64,000 nucleotides of DNA from an uncultured Spirochaetaceae bacterium (GTDB taxonomy: Bacteria; Spirochaetota; Spirochaetia; Treponematales; Treponemataceae): assembly GCA_902783155.1 (NCBI GenBank), contig CACZPR010000042.1:31247-95246 (forward strand). Reading direction: 5' to 3'. Below the pieces are notes generated by a model, which worked only from the letters and a program-made list of their open reading frames with translations, did no database searches and was not told the origin of the DNA. A program made the translations under genes and the position numbers. Below are positions 29,791 to 37,703 of this stretch, in pieces. Every line of letters begins with the position of its first letter. Within the stretch, counting starts at the first letter, position 1.

Positions 29791-31073
29791 TCTTCCTCCC
29801 CGGTCTTTTTTGTCAGACGGATTTTTGCAACACGTTTGTCGTCCATTTTCAGAACAGAAAAATTATACCCCTCGGCAGAAATTGTGTCCCCCTCTTCCGG
29901 AATGCGTCCAAGTTTTTCGGATATATATCCACCTATGGTTTCGCAATATTCGGACTGTAGTTTTATCCCAAGCTGCTCGTTCAAATCAACAAGGCGGGAC
30001 TGGCCATCAATTTTTCCTCCGCTCTCATTTTTTATAACAACCTCAACACGGCGGGCATAGGGCTTGTACTCATCGGCAATGGGTCCAAAAATCTCACGGG
30101 CAATATCCTCGGTCGTAAGAATTCCGTCGGTTCCAGAATATTCGTCAATCACAACGGCCATGCTCTGGTGGTTTTCCTCAAGCATCTGCTGTATGCCGGA
30201 CATTTTTTTTGTTCCCAAAATAAAAAGCGGTGGACGCATGATGTTATGTACAGAAAAACCGGTGCTGTCGTTGTTGTAAAAAAGCAGGTCCTTCATGTAA
30301 AGTATTCCGACAATATCATCAATGCTTTCGCGGTAGACAGGAAATCTTGAAATCAGATTGCGTTCCGAAAATTCAATAACCTCCTTGTAGCTCGCACCAA
30401 TGTGTATTGCCTGGATATTTTTTCGCGGAGTCATAATGTCCTTTGCGGCAAGGTCTGAAAATTTAAACACACGCCGCATCATGTTTTTTTTGTTGCGGTC
30501 AATCACACCCTGCTCACCGCTGACTTCAATAAAAGTCTTAATTTCTTCCTCGGTAAAACTTATGCTTTTTTCTTTTGTGTTGATTTTAAAAATACGCAAA
30601 ATCCCCTGGGATATTTTTGTAAAAATAAAAACAAAAGGTGTCAAAATCTTTTCGACAACAAAAATAAATCCGCTGAAAAAAAATGCAATTGCCTCCGGGT
30701 GGTGTGTAGCGATTGTCTTTGGAGTGATTTCACCAAAAATCAAAAGAAGCATTGTCGCCGCAAAAGTCGCAATTCCAATTCCCGCATTGCCGAACCAATG
30801 CAACGCAAGATACGCAATTATTGACGAGATGATTACGTTGACAATATTGTTTCCCACAAGCAAGGTGTTGATTAAACGTTCCTTGTTGCTCAAAAGATTC
30901 CAGACTCTTGTTGCCCGTTTGTTTTTTTTGTTTTTCAAAAAGCGGACCCGCAGTTTGTTTATGGAAAGAAAAGCAGATTCCGTCGCCGAAAAAATCATCG
31001 AAAGAATTATACAGATTCCGGCGATGGTCAGCAGAAGCCACATTGGCACTGACGATGCAAGGTCACTCCCCAT
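29787..31073 (-). CDS. CorC/HlyC (CNNM-like) membrane protein with CBS pair, copy 1
   Basis: 428 residues, the same length and domain order as its downstream neighbour. The CNNM domain shows FSATESAFLSINKLR and NNIVNVIISSIIAYLA. The CBS pair follows (TPRKNIQAIHIG, GILTTEDIAREIFGPI), and then the C-terminal CorC_HlyC domain. The pair looks like an old tandem duplication, since many positions differ outside motifs. CNNM proteins are dimers, so a heterodimer is possible. It starts three bases after the stop of the thioredoxin-fold lipoprotein gene; the four genes from 33361 down to 28504 form one probable operon. Confidence 0.88.
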   Translation of the reverse strand: MGSDLASSVPMWLLLTIAGICIILSMIFSATESAFLSINKLRVRFLKNKKNKRATRVWNLLSNKERLINTLLVGNNIVNVIISSIIAYLALHWFGNAGIGIATFAATMLLLIFGEITPKTIATHHPEAIAFFFSGFIFVVEKILTPFVFIFTKISQGILRIFKINTKEKSISFTEEEIKTFIEVSGEQGVIDRNKKNMMRRVFKFSDLAAKDIMTPRKNIQAIHIGASYKEVIEFSERNLISRFPVYRESIDDIVGILYMKDLLFYNNDSTGFSVHNIMRPPLFILGTKKMSGIQQMLEENHQSMAVVIDEYSGTDGILTTEDIAREIFGPIADEYKPYARRVEVVIKNESGGKIDGQSRLVDLNEQLGIKLQSEYCETIGGYISEKLGRIPEEGDTISAEGYNFSVLKMDDKRVAKIRLTKKTGEEE

Positions 31074-31076
31074 TGA

Positions 31077-32042
31077 TTACTGTCCAGTTTCTTGTGGCTG
31101 CTGGTTTTGGGAATTTTCGTAAACCAGTTTCATATCCCTGATGTTTTGCAGAAGGTCGGTCACTTCGTTAACATGCGGGTCGCTTGGATTTGAATCGTAT
31201 GCCTGTTCAAGAAGCTCGCACATTTTATCAAAATTGGTGCTGCCAACAAGAGGATAAAGATACGCCGCCGTAAAATATGCCTCGAACTTTTGGCTCCGGT
31301 CCAGATGTCCATGTTCCGCCGCATCAACAAAAACCTGTGCCGCCTGGTCAACATTTTCCGCACTCAATATTTTGTCCGCACGGTCGTATGCAATAATCAG
31401 TTCATATTTTCCCAAAAGGCCAGTGTTGTTTTCGCTGTCCAAATCTGGAATCTCATAGCATAGAGGCAGAAGCGGAGCTTTATAATTTTCATCAGTAAAC
31501 TCATAAAGATTGTTGATTGCCTTTGCCCTGTCCGTTCCATCAAATTTTTTTATCGCAGAAATATAGTCATGCGCCATGGAAACTTTTTCATCATCAGCAA
31601 ACAAATCCGCAATCAAAAGCGCGGGGTCCTTGTATTTATCTGCGTATGGAAAAGATTTTAACCAATACCCATCCTGATTCAGCATGAGCATTGTCAGTTC
31701 ATCGGTAACGCTGTAGTCCATTATGATTTTTGAATTCTCATCATAGACTTTTGAAAGCTCTTCCTGCGACAAATCCTTGAGTCCATCAGCGGAAAGATTT
31801 ATAAACAGAAGCTCAAATTTTTTTCCAACAGCGGAAAGAAAATCTTTTGAATCAAGAACAGTGGATTTAAATTCATCCGATGATTCTGCTCCACCGGAAA
31901 TCACCATGAAAATGTCCTTGTCCTTTTTTGTGGCAATCTTTTTTGCTTCAGAAAATGATGAGTTCCATTTTACATTCGAACATGAAGCAAAAATCAAAAG
32001 CACAAAACTAAAAAAAAGTGTGGGCCTTAGTTTATTTTTCAT
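31077..32042 (-). CDS. Thioredoxin-fold lipoprotein without CxxC
   Basis: 321 residues. Signal peptide with lipobox LIFASC. Residues 25-140 have the layout of a thioredoxin-like (DUF255 or thioredoxin_7-like) domain: SFSEAKKIATKKDKDIFMVI, then a strand FELLFINLS, a turn and an alpha-beta end. The redox CxxC position is occupied by GGAESSD, so no disulphide chemistry is expected. The C-terminal half (about 150-310) looks like TPR-type helices. Possible chaperone or scaffold of the envelope. It shares an operon with the CorC pair and the REC-STAS-REC protein. Confidence 0.7.
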   Translation of the reverse strand: MKNKLRPTLFFSFVLLIFASCSNVKWNSSFSEAKKIATKKDKDIFMVISGGAESSDEFKSTVLDSKDFLSAVGKKFELLFINLSADGLKDLSQEELSKVYDENSKIIMDYSVTDELTMLMLNQDGYWLKSFPYADKYKDPALLIADLFADDEKVSMAHDYISAIKKFDGTDRAKAINNLYEFTDENYKAPLLPLCYEIPDLDSENNTGLLGKYELIIAYDRADKILSAENVDQAAQVFVDAAEHGHLDRSQKFEAYFTAAYLYPLVGSTNFDKMCELLEQAYDSNPSDPHVNEVTDLLQNIRDMKLVYENSQNQQPQETGQ

Positions 32043-32053
32043 CTGGCGTTTTC

Positions 32054-33361
32054 CTAAAGAGGTTTCTTTTTCAGCAGCTCCATAATCTGTCTGTTCTTTA
32101 TGATTTCAAGAGACTTTTGAATGACTGCGGCCGGTGGCTGAGGTTTTATTACAAATCCACTTGCACCAAACTGGAGTGCCTGAACGACAAACTGTTTTGA
32201 AGGAGCAACAGAGTGAACCAAAATCGGGATGGAAAGTTTCTGCTGTTTGAAATACTGCAAAAGCTGGAATCCATTCACATCTGGCAGATAGAGGTCAAGG
32301 ATAATCAGACTGAAAGACTGGTTGGCAAGAGCCTGCATCAAAGACTGACCGTTACTGAAAACATGCGTCTTTGACTTGATTGCCGTGAACGCCTGGGAAA
32401 TGGTCTGCTGGACTTCCGGGTTCGGATCGACAATTGCAATTTCAAGGGAGCTTCCGTCAAATGTCTCCTGCTCTTCCGGCTCTGGACTGTCGGCTCCGAA
32501 TCTGATTTCAACATTGCTTTCCTTTGCTTCACTGTCAACATTGAGAATCTTTTCAGTGACGACATCAGAAAAATCATCGGGAGTAATGCTGGTGGTATCA
32601 ACGAACTGACCGAGAATGTCGTTCATGTTTTCAACCACCTCGATTCCGCTGTACATTGGATGCCCCGCAATAAGTTCCTTGATAAACTCGTTTCTCGCAA
32701 GGACCTTTATGTTCGACCGCTTGATTCGCTTTTCATCGCAAAGAATATCAAAAAGCAGCTCCAGATTCGCGCCATCAACAAAGGTAAGCTCAAGATTTGT
32801 CATCATAACTATAATCTTTGGTTCATGCAGCGGATTCAAATCCAGAAGCTCCGCGAGCCTGTATTTCAGCAAAGAGATTTTGTCCCTGTTAAGTCCCTTG
32901 GAGATTTCGATAAAAATCATGTTCCCATTGATGTGGGTCTCAAGCGCACATTCGGTCTCGTCGATTGTGAGTGCCGTGTGCAAAACCTTTCCGATTGCCT
33001 TAAAGAATGAGTCGAACTTGAGTGGCTTTGCAAAATATTTCACAACGCCAAAACGAATCAGATTTGCAATCTGCTCCTTGGGGATTTGGGGTCCGCTGAT
33101 AATCATTGGGATTCGGGCGGTGTTTGGCTCATGGAGCTTGTTCTCAAGAAAATTCTGTATGTTCTCAAAATCGTTCTCAATATCAACAAGTATCAAGTCC
33201 GGCAGCTGGCTAATCATTTTCTGAAAAGCATCGCGGTCGCCTTTTGCCATTGTCACCTTAATCTGCTCGGCAACCAGTTTTTCCTTGAAAAAACCTTCGT
33301 ACAATGGTGATGAGTCAATAAATAATACCTGTCTCTGTCTGGTCTTCTGCTCTTGATTCAT
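32054..33361 (-). CDS. REC-STAS-REC signalling protein
   Basis: 435 residues. Receiver 1 (about 8-130): VLFIDSSP, LILVDIEND with the acceptor Asp, and FAKPLKF with the Lys. The middle (about 140-250) has a STAS/anti-sigma antagonist-like pattern: INGNMIFIEISKGL, a strand KIIVMMTNLELTFVDGANL and KVLARNEF. Receiver 2 (about 300-430): IAIVDPNPE, LIILDLYLPDVNG and FVIKPQPP; it lacks the second acidic residue of the pocket. No DNA-binding or enzyme domain is present. It is the first gene of a minus-strand operon and divergent from the DJ-1 gene. A role in partner switching is inferred. Confidence 0.75.
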   Translation of the reverse strand: MNQEQKTRQRQVLFIDSSPLYEGFFKEKLVAEQIKVTMAKGDRDAFQKMISQLPDLILVDIENDFENIQNFLENKLHEPNTARIPMIISGPQIPKEQIANLIRFGVVKYFAKPLKFDSFFKAIGKVLHTALTIDETECALETHINGNMIFIEISKGLNRDKISLLKYRLAELLDLNPLHEPKIIVMMTNLELTFVDGANLELLFDILCDEKRIKRSNIKVLARNEFIKELIAGHPMYSGIEVVENMNDILGQFVDTTSITPDDFSDVVTEKILNVDSEAKESNVEIRFGADSPEPEEQETFDGSSLEIAIVDPNPEVQQTISQAFTAIKSKTHVFSNGQSLMQALANQSFSLIILDLYLPDVNGFQLLQYFKQQKLSIPILVHSVAPSKQFVVQALQFGASGFVIKPQPPAAVIQKSLEIIKNRQIMELLKKKPL

Positions 33362-33443
33362 ACTTTCTATTTTACTCCATAAGGTGTATCATTTCAACAA
33401 TCGTACTAAAATGGAAGAAAGTTGAATTTTATGGAGGAATTTA

Positions 33444-34010
33444 ATGAAAAAAGCTGTAATTTTTATCGCCGATGGGTCTGAAGAGATAGAAACCCTTACA
33501 CCTGTAGACTATCTTCGCCGCGCCGGGATTGATGTTACGTTGGTAGCCGTGGGAGAAAGCCGCAACGTTGTATGCTCACGCAAAGTTGGGGTTGTTGCCG
33601 ACATGACTTTGGACGAATACCTAAAGTCCGGCGAAAATCCAGATGCTGTGGTGGTCCCCGGTGGAATGCCCGGCACAAAAAACATTGCCGAAAGCAAGCC
33701 CGCTGTTGATTTTGTGAAAAAAATGGACGGGGAAGGAAAATTGGTCTGCGCAATCTGTGCAGCACCGGCCCTAGTTCTTCCCAAAACAGGCTGCCTCGCC
33801 GGAAAAAAATGGACCTGCTATCCGAGCATGGAAGAAGCTGTGCCTGATTTTAGGGAAAACCATGTCAGCGGAAAAGCATTTGTCCACTCGGGAAATCTGA
33901 TAACAGGAAGAGGGCCCGGAGCCGCCGAAGAATTTTCAATGGAGATAGTGAAAACCCTCGCCGGTCCAGATGTCGCAGCCAAAGTCAAGGCAGACAGCGT
34001 ACAGCGATAG
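33444..34010 (+). CDS. DJ-1/PfpI family protein
   Basis: 188 residues, the length of DJ-1/YajL/ThiJ. The nucleophile elbow is VCAICAAPALVL with C105, and the partner Glu is in DGSEEIE near residues 11-15. The family includes glyoxalase III and deglycase activities, and redox chaperones; the exact activity of this member cannot be told. A clear SD (TGGAGGAA) precedes ATG 33444. It is monocistronic, convergent with the hydrolase at 34033. Confidence 0.92.
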   Translation: MKKAVIFIADGSEEIETLTPVDYLRRAGIDVTLVAVGESRNVVCSRKVGVVADMTLDEYLKSGENPDAVVVPGGMPGTKNIAESKPAVDFVKKMDGEGKLVCAICAAPALVLPKTGCLAGKKWTCYPSMEEAVPDFRENHVSGKAFVHSGNLITGRGPGAAEEFSMEIVKTLAGPDVAAKVKADSVQR

Positions 34011-34032
34011 TTTTTGCACAGGACGCATAAGT

Positions 34033-35007
34033 CTAAACAACTCTGGACAAAAATTCCTGGACTTTTGCCCAGTAGACATCCGTATCCACTATTACGGACT
34101 GGCAGTGATCCGCTCCCGGCATTATGAACCAGTCCTTTTTGGATGCGGTGGCCACATAGATTTTTTTTGCCATCGACGTTGGAACAATCTTGTCCTTGCC
34201 GCCATGCAAAATCAAAAGCGGGGTCCTGGATTTTTTGACGGCCCTGATGCTGGATGTCTTTTTGAATCCGAAGCCGAACCTTATCTTGCTGTAGAAATCC
34301 GAAAGATAGAGAAGCGGGAAGACTGGTTTGTGCATAGCGTCTTTCAGAAGATAGCAGAATTCTTCCCAGATGGATGTATAGCCACAGTCTGCTGTAGCGG
34401 CCTTCACATTTTCCGGAAGATTTTCACCAAGCGTCATCATCACCGTTGCAGCCCCAAGACTTTCCCCATGCAGAAAAATCTCCGCCTCGCTGTCAATCTC
34501 CAGAATCTTTTCAATCCACCGGACCACATCCTTTTTCTCAAACGCACCCATGGACACAAATTTTCCTTCACTCATCCCGGAAGCACGGTTTTCGGGCAGG
34601 AGCACATTGAAATTGCTTTTGTGGTAGGTCATTCCGTAGACACTTGTTTCACGGAGCCGTCCCCTGTAGCCGTGGACAACAATAGCATACCTGTGGCTGC
34701 CTGCTGATTTAAACAAAAGTCCATGCAGCTTCAGACCGTCAAAACTTTCAATCCACAAATCCTCGTGGGGAGTGTTTCCAAGCCAGCAGTCGGCAAACCT
34801 TTTAACCGCGTCCACCTTGTCAAAAACCTCTTTCTCCTCTTCGCTCGCATTTTCACGGTCGCCGTCACCAAGGTCCAGTTTTTTCCACAGCGGACTGGAC
34901 GGAACAAATGTTGAATTGAGCATTCTGTTCGCGACAATCGAAAGAATCACAAAAACTATAAATATCAACGCGCAGACACTTGCGGCAACAATCTGTACTG
35001 TATTCAT
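34033..35007 (-). CDS. Membrane-anchored alpha/beta hydrolase
   Basis: 324 residues. One N-terminal helix (about 5-27) anchors the enzyme. The alpha/beta hydrolase fold shows the oxyanion strand YAIVVHGYRGR, the nucleophile elbow LHGESLGAATV, the acid loop LILHGGKDKIVP with Asp, and the catalytic His in PGADHCQS. It resembles YqkD/BAAT-like esterases; the substrate is unknown. The start ATG overlaps the mscS stop by four bases, so the two are translated together. Confidence 0.88.
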   Translation of the reverse strand: MNTVQIVAASVCALIFIVFVILSIVANRMLNSTFVPSSPLWKKLDLGDGDRENASEEEKEVFDKVDAVKRFADCWLGNTPHEDLWIESFDGLKLHGLLFKSAGSHRYAIVVHGYRGRLRETSVYGMTYHKSNFNVLLPENRASGMSEGKFVSMGAFEKKDVVRWIEKILEIDSEAEIFLHGESLGAATVMMTLGENLPENVKAATADCGYTSIWEEFCYLLKDAMHKPVFPLLYLSDFYSKIRFGFGFKKTSSIRAVKKSRTPLLILHGGKDKIVPTSMAKKIYVATASKKDWFIMPGADHCQSVIVDTDVYWAKVQEFLSRVV

Positions 35008-36071
35008 TTTTCGACGCTCTTTTTTGTTGCTTTTCTTGCCGGTTTGACAGCTTTTTCCGTTACAATAGATTTTGCGGGCTTCGCTTCAATTGCCTCAACT
35101 TTTTTTGGAGCGGGCCTTTCCTTTTTTGATTTTGGCTCATCGTCGGAAACAATTTTCACATCGTAGCGCGTAAACGGAATCACCACGCCATATTTATTGA
35201 AAACCTGGACCGCCGTAGTGTAGATTGCATTTTTTGTTTCAATGAGCTTTGAACGCTCGAACCACACCGCCAGCCGAAGATTCACAGCGGTATCAAATCC
35301 ATCGTAAAAAGCAACGGGGGCAGGGTCGCTCAAAATCACACCATTCTGGATGCAGATGTCGGCAATCTCCTTTGCGGCAATCAACGCGGTGTTCATGTCG
35401 GAATCGTAGCTGATTGGCAACGGAAAAACGAAGCGTCTCTTGTCAAATCTGCTGTAGTTCACAAGGTTGCTGTTGATTATGGTGCTGTTCGGGATTCGGA
35501 CCATCTGGTTGTCAAGGGTATGGATTGTCACACTCAAAAGGCCAACCGAATCAATGGAGCCGCTGATACCGGACACTTCGATAAAATCACCAATCTTCAT
35601 GGATTTTTCCGCGACAACAAACACGCCGCTAATCAAATTGCTAACCGTCGTCTGGGCCGCAAAACCAATGGCAACTCCGGCAATTCCAGCAGCACCCCAT
35701 ATCGCGCTCAGATTGATTCCAAACAGATTCAGAACGTACATGATAATCAAAATATAGAAGACATATGAAATGGCCTTTGTCAGTATCTGGACAGTGTGCG
35801 CCTCAAATTTTTTTGATGCTCCTTTTTTTACGAGCATCTTAATCAATCTGTACGCCACATAGAAAATCAAGATTGCGATAACGCTGGTCAGAACCTTCAA
35901 AAAGTTTTCCCAGGTCAAAAAAGACTTGAGCTCATCCAGATGCAGGATTGATTTGGTCTGGTTCACCACACCGACGGCAGCTTCCTTGGTCGCCTCCATG
36001 ACATTTTCAGGCATTTCCGAGCCAAGAAGGACCGCATCCTCGATAACGTCCTCAACAAGTTCTTCTCCCAT
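35004..36071 (-). CDS. mscS: Small-conductance mechanosensitive channel (MscS family)
   Basis: 355 residues. A long N-terminal amphipathic stretch (1-60) is followed by three membrane helices. The pore helix and its continuation read GVAIGFAAQTTVSNLISGVF, then the beta domain KSMKIGDFIEVSGISGSI and the alpha/beta vestibule. The C-terminal 50 residues are a Lys/Ala/Pro-rich tail not found in E. coli MscS. The channel opens under membrane tension on hypo-osmotic shock. SD GGAGGAG precedes ATG 36071. Confidence 0.93.
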   Translation of the reverse strand: MGEELVEDVIEDAVLLGSEMPENVMEATKEAAVGVVNQTKSILHLDELKSFLTWENFLKVLTSVIAILIFYVAYRLIKMLVKKGASKKFEAHTVQILTKAISYVFYILIIMYVLNLFGINLSAIWGAAGIAGVAIGFAAQTTVSNLISGVFVVAEKSMKIGDFIEVSGISGSIDSVGLLSVTIHTLDNQMVRIPNSTIINSNLVNYSRFDKRRFVFPLPISYDSDMNTALIAAKEIADICIQNGVILSDPAPVAFYDGFDTAVNLRLAVWFERSKLIETKNAIYTTAVQVFNKYGVVIPFTRYDVKIVSDDEPKSKKERPAPKKVEAIEAKPAKSIVTEKAVKPARKATKKSVEK

Positions 36072-36173
36072 ATACTCCTCCAGAATCTACATGGGAAAAT
36101 ATATAGGACTCTCGATTAAAAGTCTATTAAATTTGAACATCTTTTATTGTAAAGAAAAAATTCATTTGCCCGC

Positions 36174-36202
36174 TTGACAATTGTCTTAGAGTTTTATATA
36201 GT
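36174..36202 (+). promoter_or_regulatory. Promoter of the tRNA-Ser/tRNA-Arg/SRP RNA operon
   Basis: TTGACA (36174-36179), 17 bases, TATAGT (36197-36202). The predicted start is about 36209, 13 bases before the first tRNA. It is the strongest-looking promoter in the window. Confidence 0.85.
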
Positions 36203-36221
36203 GATAGCTACAATTTGTATT

Positions 36222-36308
36222 GGAGCGATGGCAGAGTGGTCGAACGCGGCGGTCTTGAAAACCGTTGTACTCTTACGGGTACCGGGGGTTCAAATCCCTC
36301 TCGCTCCG
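36222..36308 (+). tRNA. tRNA-Ser(TGA)
   Basis: 87 nt. Acceptor arms GGAGCGA and TCGCTCC pair and are followed by discriminator G. Anticodon loop CTTGAAA gives anticodon TGA (codons UCA, and UCG by wobble). A long class II variable arm and the T loop GGTTCAAATCC are present. CCA is not encoded. Confidence 0.96.
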
Positions 36309-36343
36309 TCCTTAAGGGCCTACAAGGCTTCGTGAGGAACTTT

Positions 36344-36428
36344 GGAGGCGTGGTAGAGCGGTAATACAACGGTTTGCTAAACCGTCGGTGCGGAAACGCC
36401 CGGGCAGGTTCAACCCCTGTCGCCTCCG
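36344..36428 (+). tRNA. tRNA-Ser(GCT)
   Basis: 85 nt. Acceptor GGAGGCG with CGCCTCC, discriminator G. Anticodon loop TTGCTAA gives anticodon GCT (AGC/AGU). A long variable arm is present. It follows tRNA-Ser(TGA) by 35 bases. Confidence 0.96.
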
Positions 36429-36436
36429 CTTTTTTT

Positions 36437-36511
36437 GAGACTGTAGCTCAGCTGGATTAGAGCATCACCCTGCGGAGGTGAGGGTCGCACGTTCGAATCG
36501 TGTCAGTCTCG
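36437..36511 (+). tRNA. tRNA-Arg(GCG)
   Basis: 75 nt. Acceptor GAGACTG with CAGTCTC, discriminator G. D stem GCTC/GAGC, anticodon stem TCACC/GGTGA, loop CTGCGGA giving anticodon GCG (CGC, and CGU by wobble), T stem GCACG/CGTGT. Bacteria usually use an A34 (inosine) anticodon for this box, so this reading is notable. Confidence 0.9.
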
Positions 36512-36546
36512 TAATATTACAGGTTTTTGTTTGTCTATTGATTTTT

Positions 36547-36635
36547 GGAAAGATGCGAGAGCGGTCGATCCGGACGGTCTCGAAAACCGTTATACCATTT
36601 TTTTGGTATCGGGGGTTCGAATCCCCCTCTTTCCG
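36547..36635 (+). tRNA. tRNA-Ser(CGA)
   Basis: 89 nt. Acceptor GGAAAGA with TCTTTCC, discriminator G. Anticodon loop CTCGAAA gives CGA (UCG). The long variable arm has stem ATACCA/TGGTAT around a T-rich loop. Confidence 0.95.
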
Positions 36636-36732
36636 CTTTTTCCAAAACAAATGTTTTCGTTCGGTCTTTTGATGCAGCGGTTTCAGTCTTTCTCCGGTAC
36701 GAAGCAACTAAAAAAAATCCTGTAGTTTTTTT

Positions 36733-36819
36733 GGAAAGATGTCCGAGTGGTTTAAGGTACACGCTTGGAAGGCGTGCATAGGCGAAAGTCTATCGGGGGT
36801 TCGAATCCCCCTCTTTCCG
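36733..36819 (+). tRNA. tRNA-Ser(GGA)
   Basis: 87 nt. The acceptor arms match those of tRNA-Ser(CGA). Anticodon loop TTGGAAG gives GGA (UCC/UCU). Its 3' half (GGGGGTTCGAATCCCCCTCT) is the same as in the CGA gene, pointing to a recent duplication or shared recognition constraints. Confidence 0.95.
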
Positions 36820-36823
36820 TTTA

Positions 36824-36927
36824 GGGTCCAGATGCTTTGCACATCACAGCTGGAAAACCCCGCCAGATCCGGAAGGAAGCAACGGTATTCAGATTGTGGT
36901 GGTGCCGAAGATTATCTGGGCCTTTTT
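36824..36927 (+). ncRNA. ffs: Small SRP RNA (4.5S type)
   Basis: About 100 nt. The ends GGGTCCAGAT and ATCTGGGCC pair. The apical domain contains the invariant GATCCGGAAGGAAGCAAC segment that binds Ffh, and there is no Alu domain. It starts four bases after tRNA-Ser(GGA) and ends in a T run (36923-36927). Its job is to bring ribosomes making membrane proteins to FtsY. Confidence 0.94.
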
Positions 36928-37080
36928 CAGTATCAATCAGCATTTCCCTAAGAACTCTCTTATTTTTCTCTTACCCGCATTTAAAGATTCTCCCGCCCCG
37001 ATGATGTATATTCGTTAGTGTCAGCAGGAAAAAGTCTGACAAAAAAACTTACAGGCGTGGACCTAAGGAGAACTAAGCTT

Positions 37081-37623
37081 ATGAAAAAAATCACAAAGGT
37101 GACAACGGCGGCAATTGTGCTTGCTACAATCGTTTCGGCTGGAGCGTTTGCTTCCAGTGGAAAAAAATCTGACGGTAAGTCCAGAACAGAAATGAACAGA
37201 CCTCAGAAGGAAACCTCGGATGAAAAAAATCAGATGGACCGTGGTGGACCAAGGGGAAAGTTTGGTGCTTTTGATGAAAACGCGGTAATCGGGCAGATAA
37301 AATCTGTTGACGCAAAAAACAATAAAATCAAAATCAGCGATGCGGATGGAAATGTCACAGAATATGCCGTAACCGGATTCACCAAAATTATGAGCATGAA
37401 ATCACCTTCCGCAGATAGTGCCGAATCCAAAACTGACGAAACAAATGCGAGCAAGGAAAAGCCCGACACAAAATCAGCAGGCAGAAAAAGAGGTCAGGGA
37501 CAGAGCATGGAAACTCTTGGGCTCTCCGATTTAAAGGAAGGCTCCTGGGTGATGCTTTCGACCATTGACGGGACAACAAAAACAAAACAGGTTGACAAGA
37601 TTTTTGTCAAACAGGCAGAGTAA
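37081..37623 (+). CDS. Exported DUF5666-like protein
   Basis: 180 residues from ATG 37081, chosen because AAGGAG lies ten bases upstream and a clean signal peptide then starts (MKKITKVTTAAIVLATIVSA). The middle (about 60-105) has the small beta-barrel pattern of DUF5666: VIGQIKSVDAKNNKIKISDA, then EYAVTGFTKI. The C-terminal part repeats it: LGLSDLKEGSWVMLST. Linkers are rich in Lys, Ser and Glu. Function unknown; such proteins are envelope-associated. A strong terminator follows. Confidence 0.75.
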   Translation: MKKITKVTTAAIVLATIVSAGAFASSGKKSDGKSRTEMNRPQKETSDEKNQMDRGGPRGKFGAFDENAVIGQIKSVDAKNNKIKISDADGNVTEYAVTGFTKIMSMKSPSADSAESKTDETNASKEKPDTKSAGRKRGQGQSMETLGLSDLKEGSWVMLSTIDGTTKTKQVDKIFVKQAE

Positions 37624-37667
37624 AATGGCAGTCAGCAAATAATCTTTTTTCTAAAATCCTCCTTTTG

Positions 37668-37703
37668 GGCGGTCCTTGGTTTTTCAGGGGCCGCCTTTTT
37701 TTT
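37668..37703 (+). terminator. Intrinsic terminator of the DUF5666-like gene
   Basis: GGCGGTCC (37668-37675) pairs with GGGCCGCC (37688-37695) with one T.G pair, followed by eight T (37696-37703). The T run overlaps the stop codon of convergent nnr. Confidence 0.92.
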
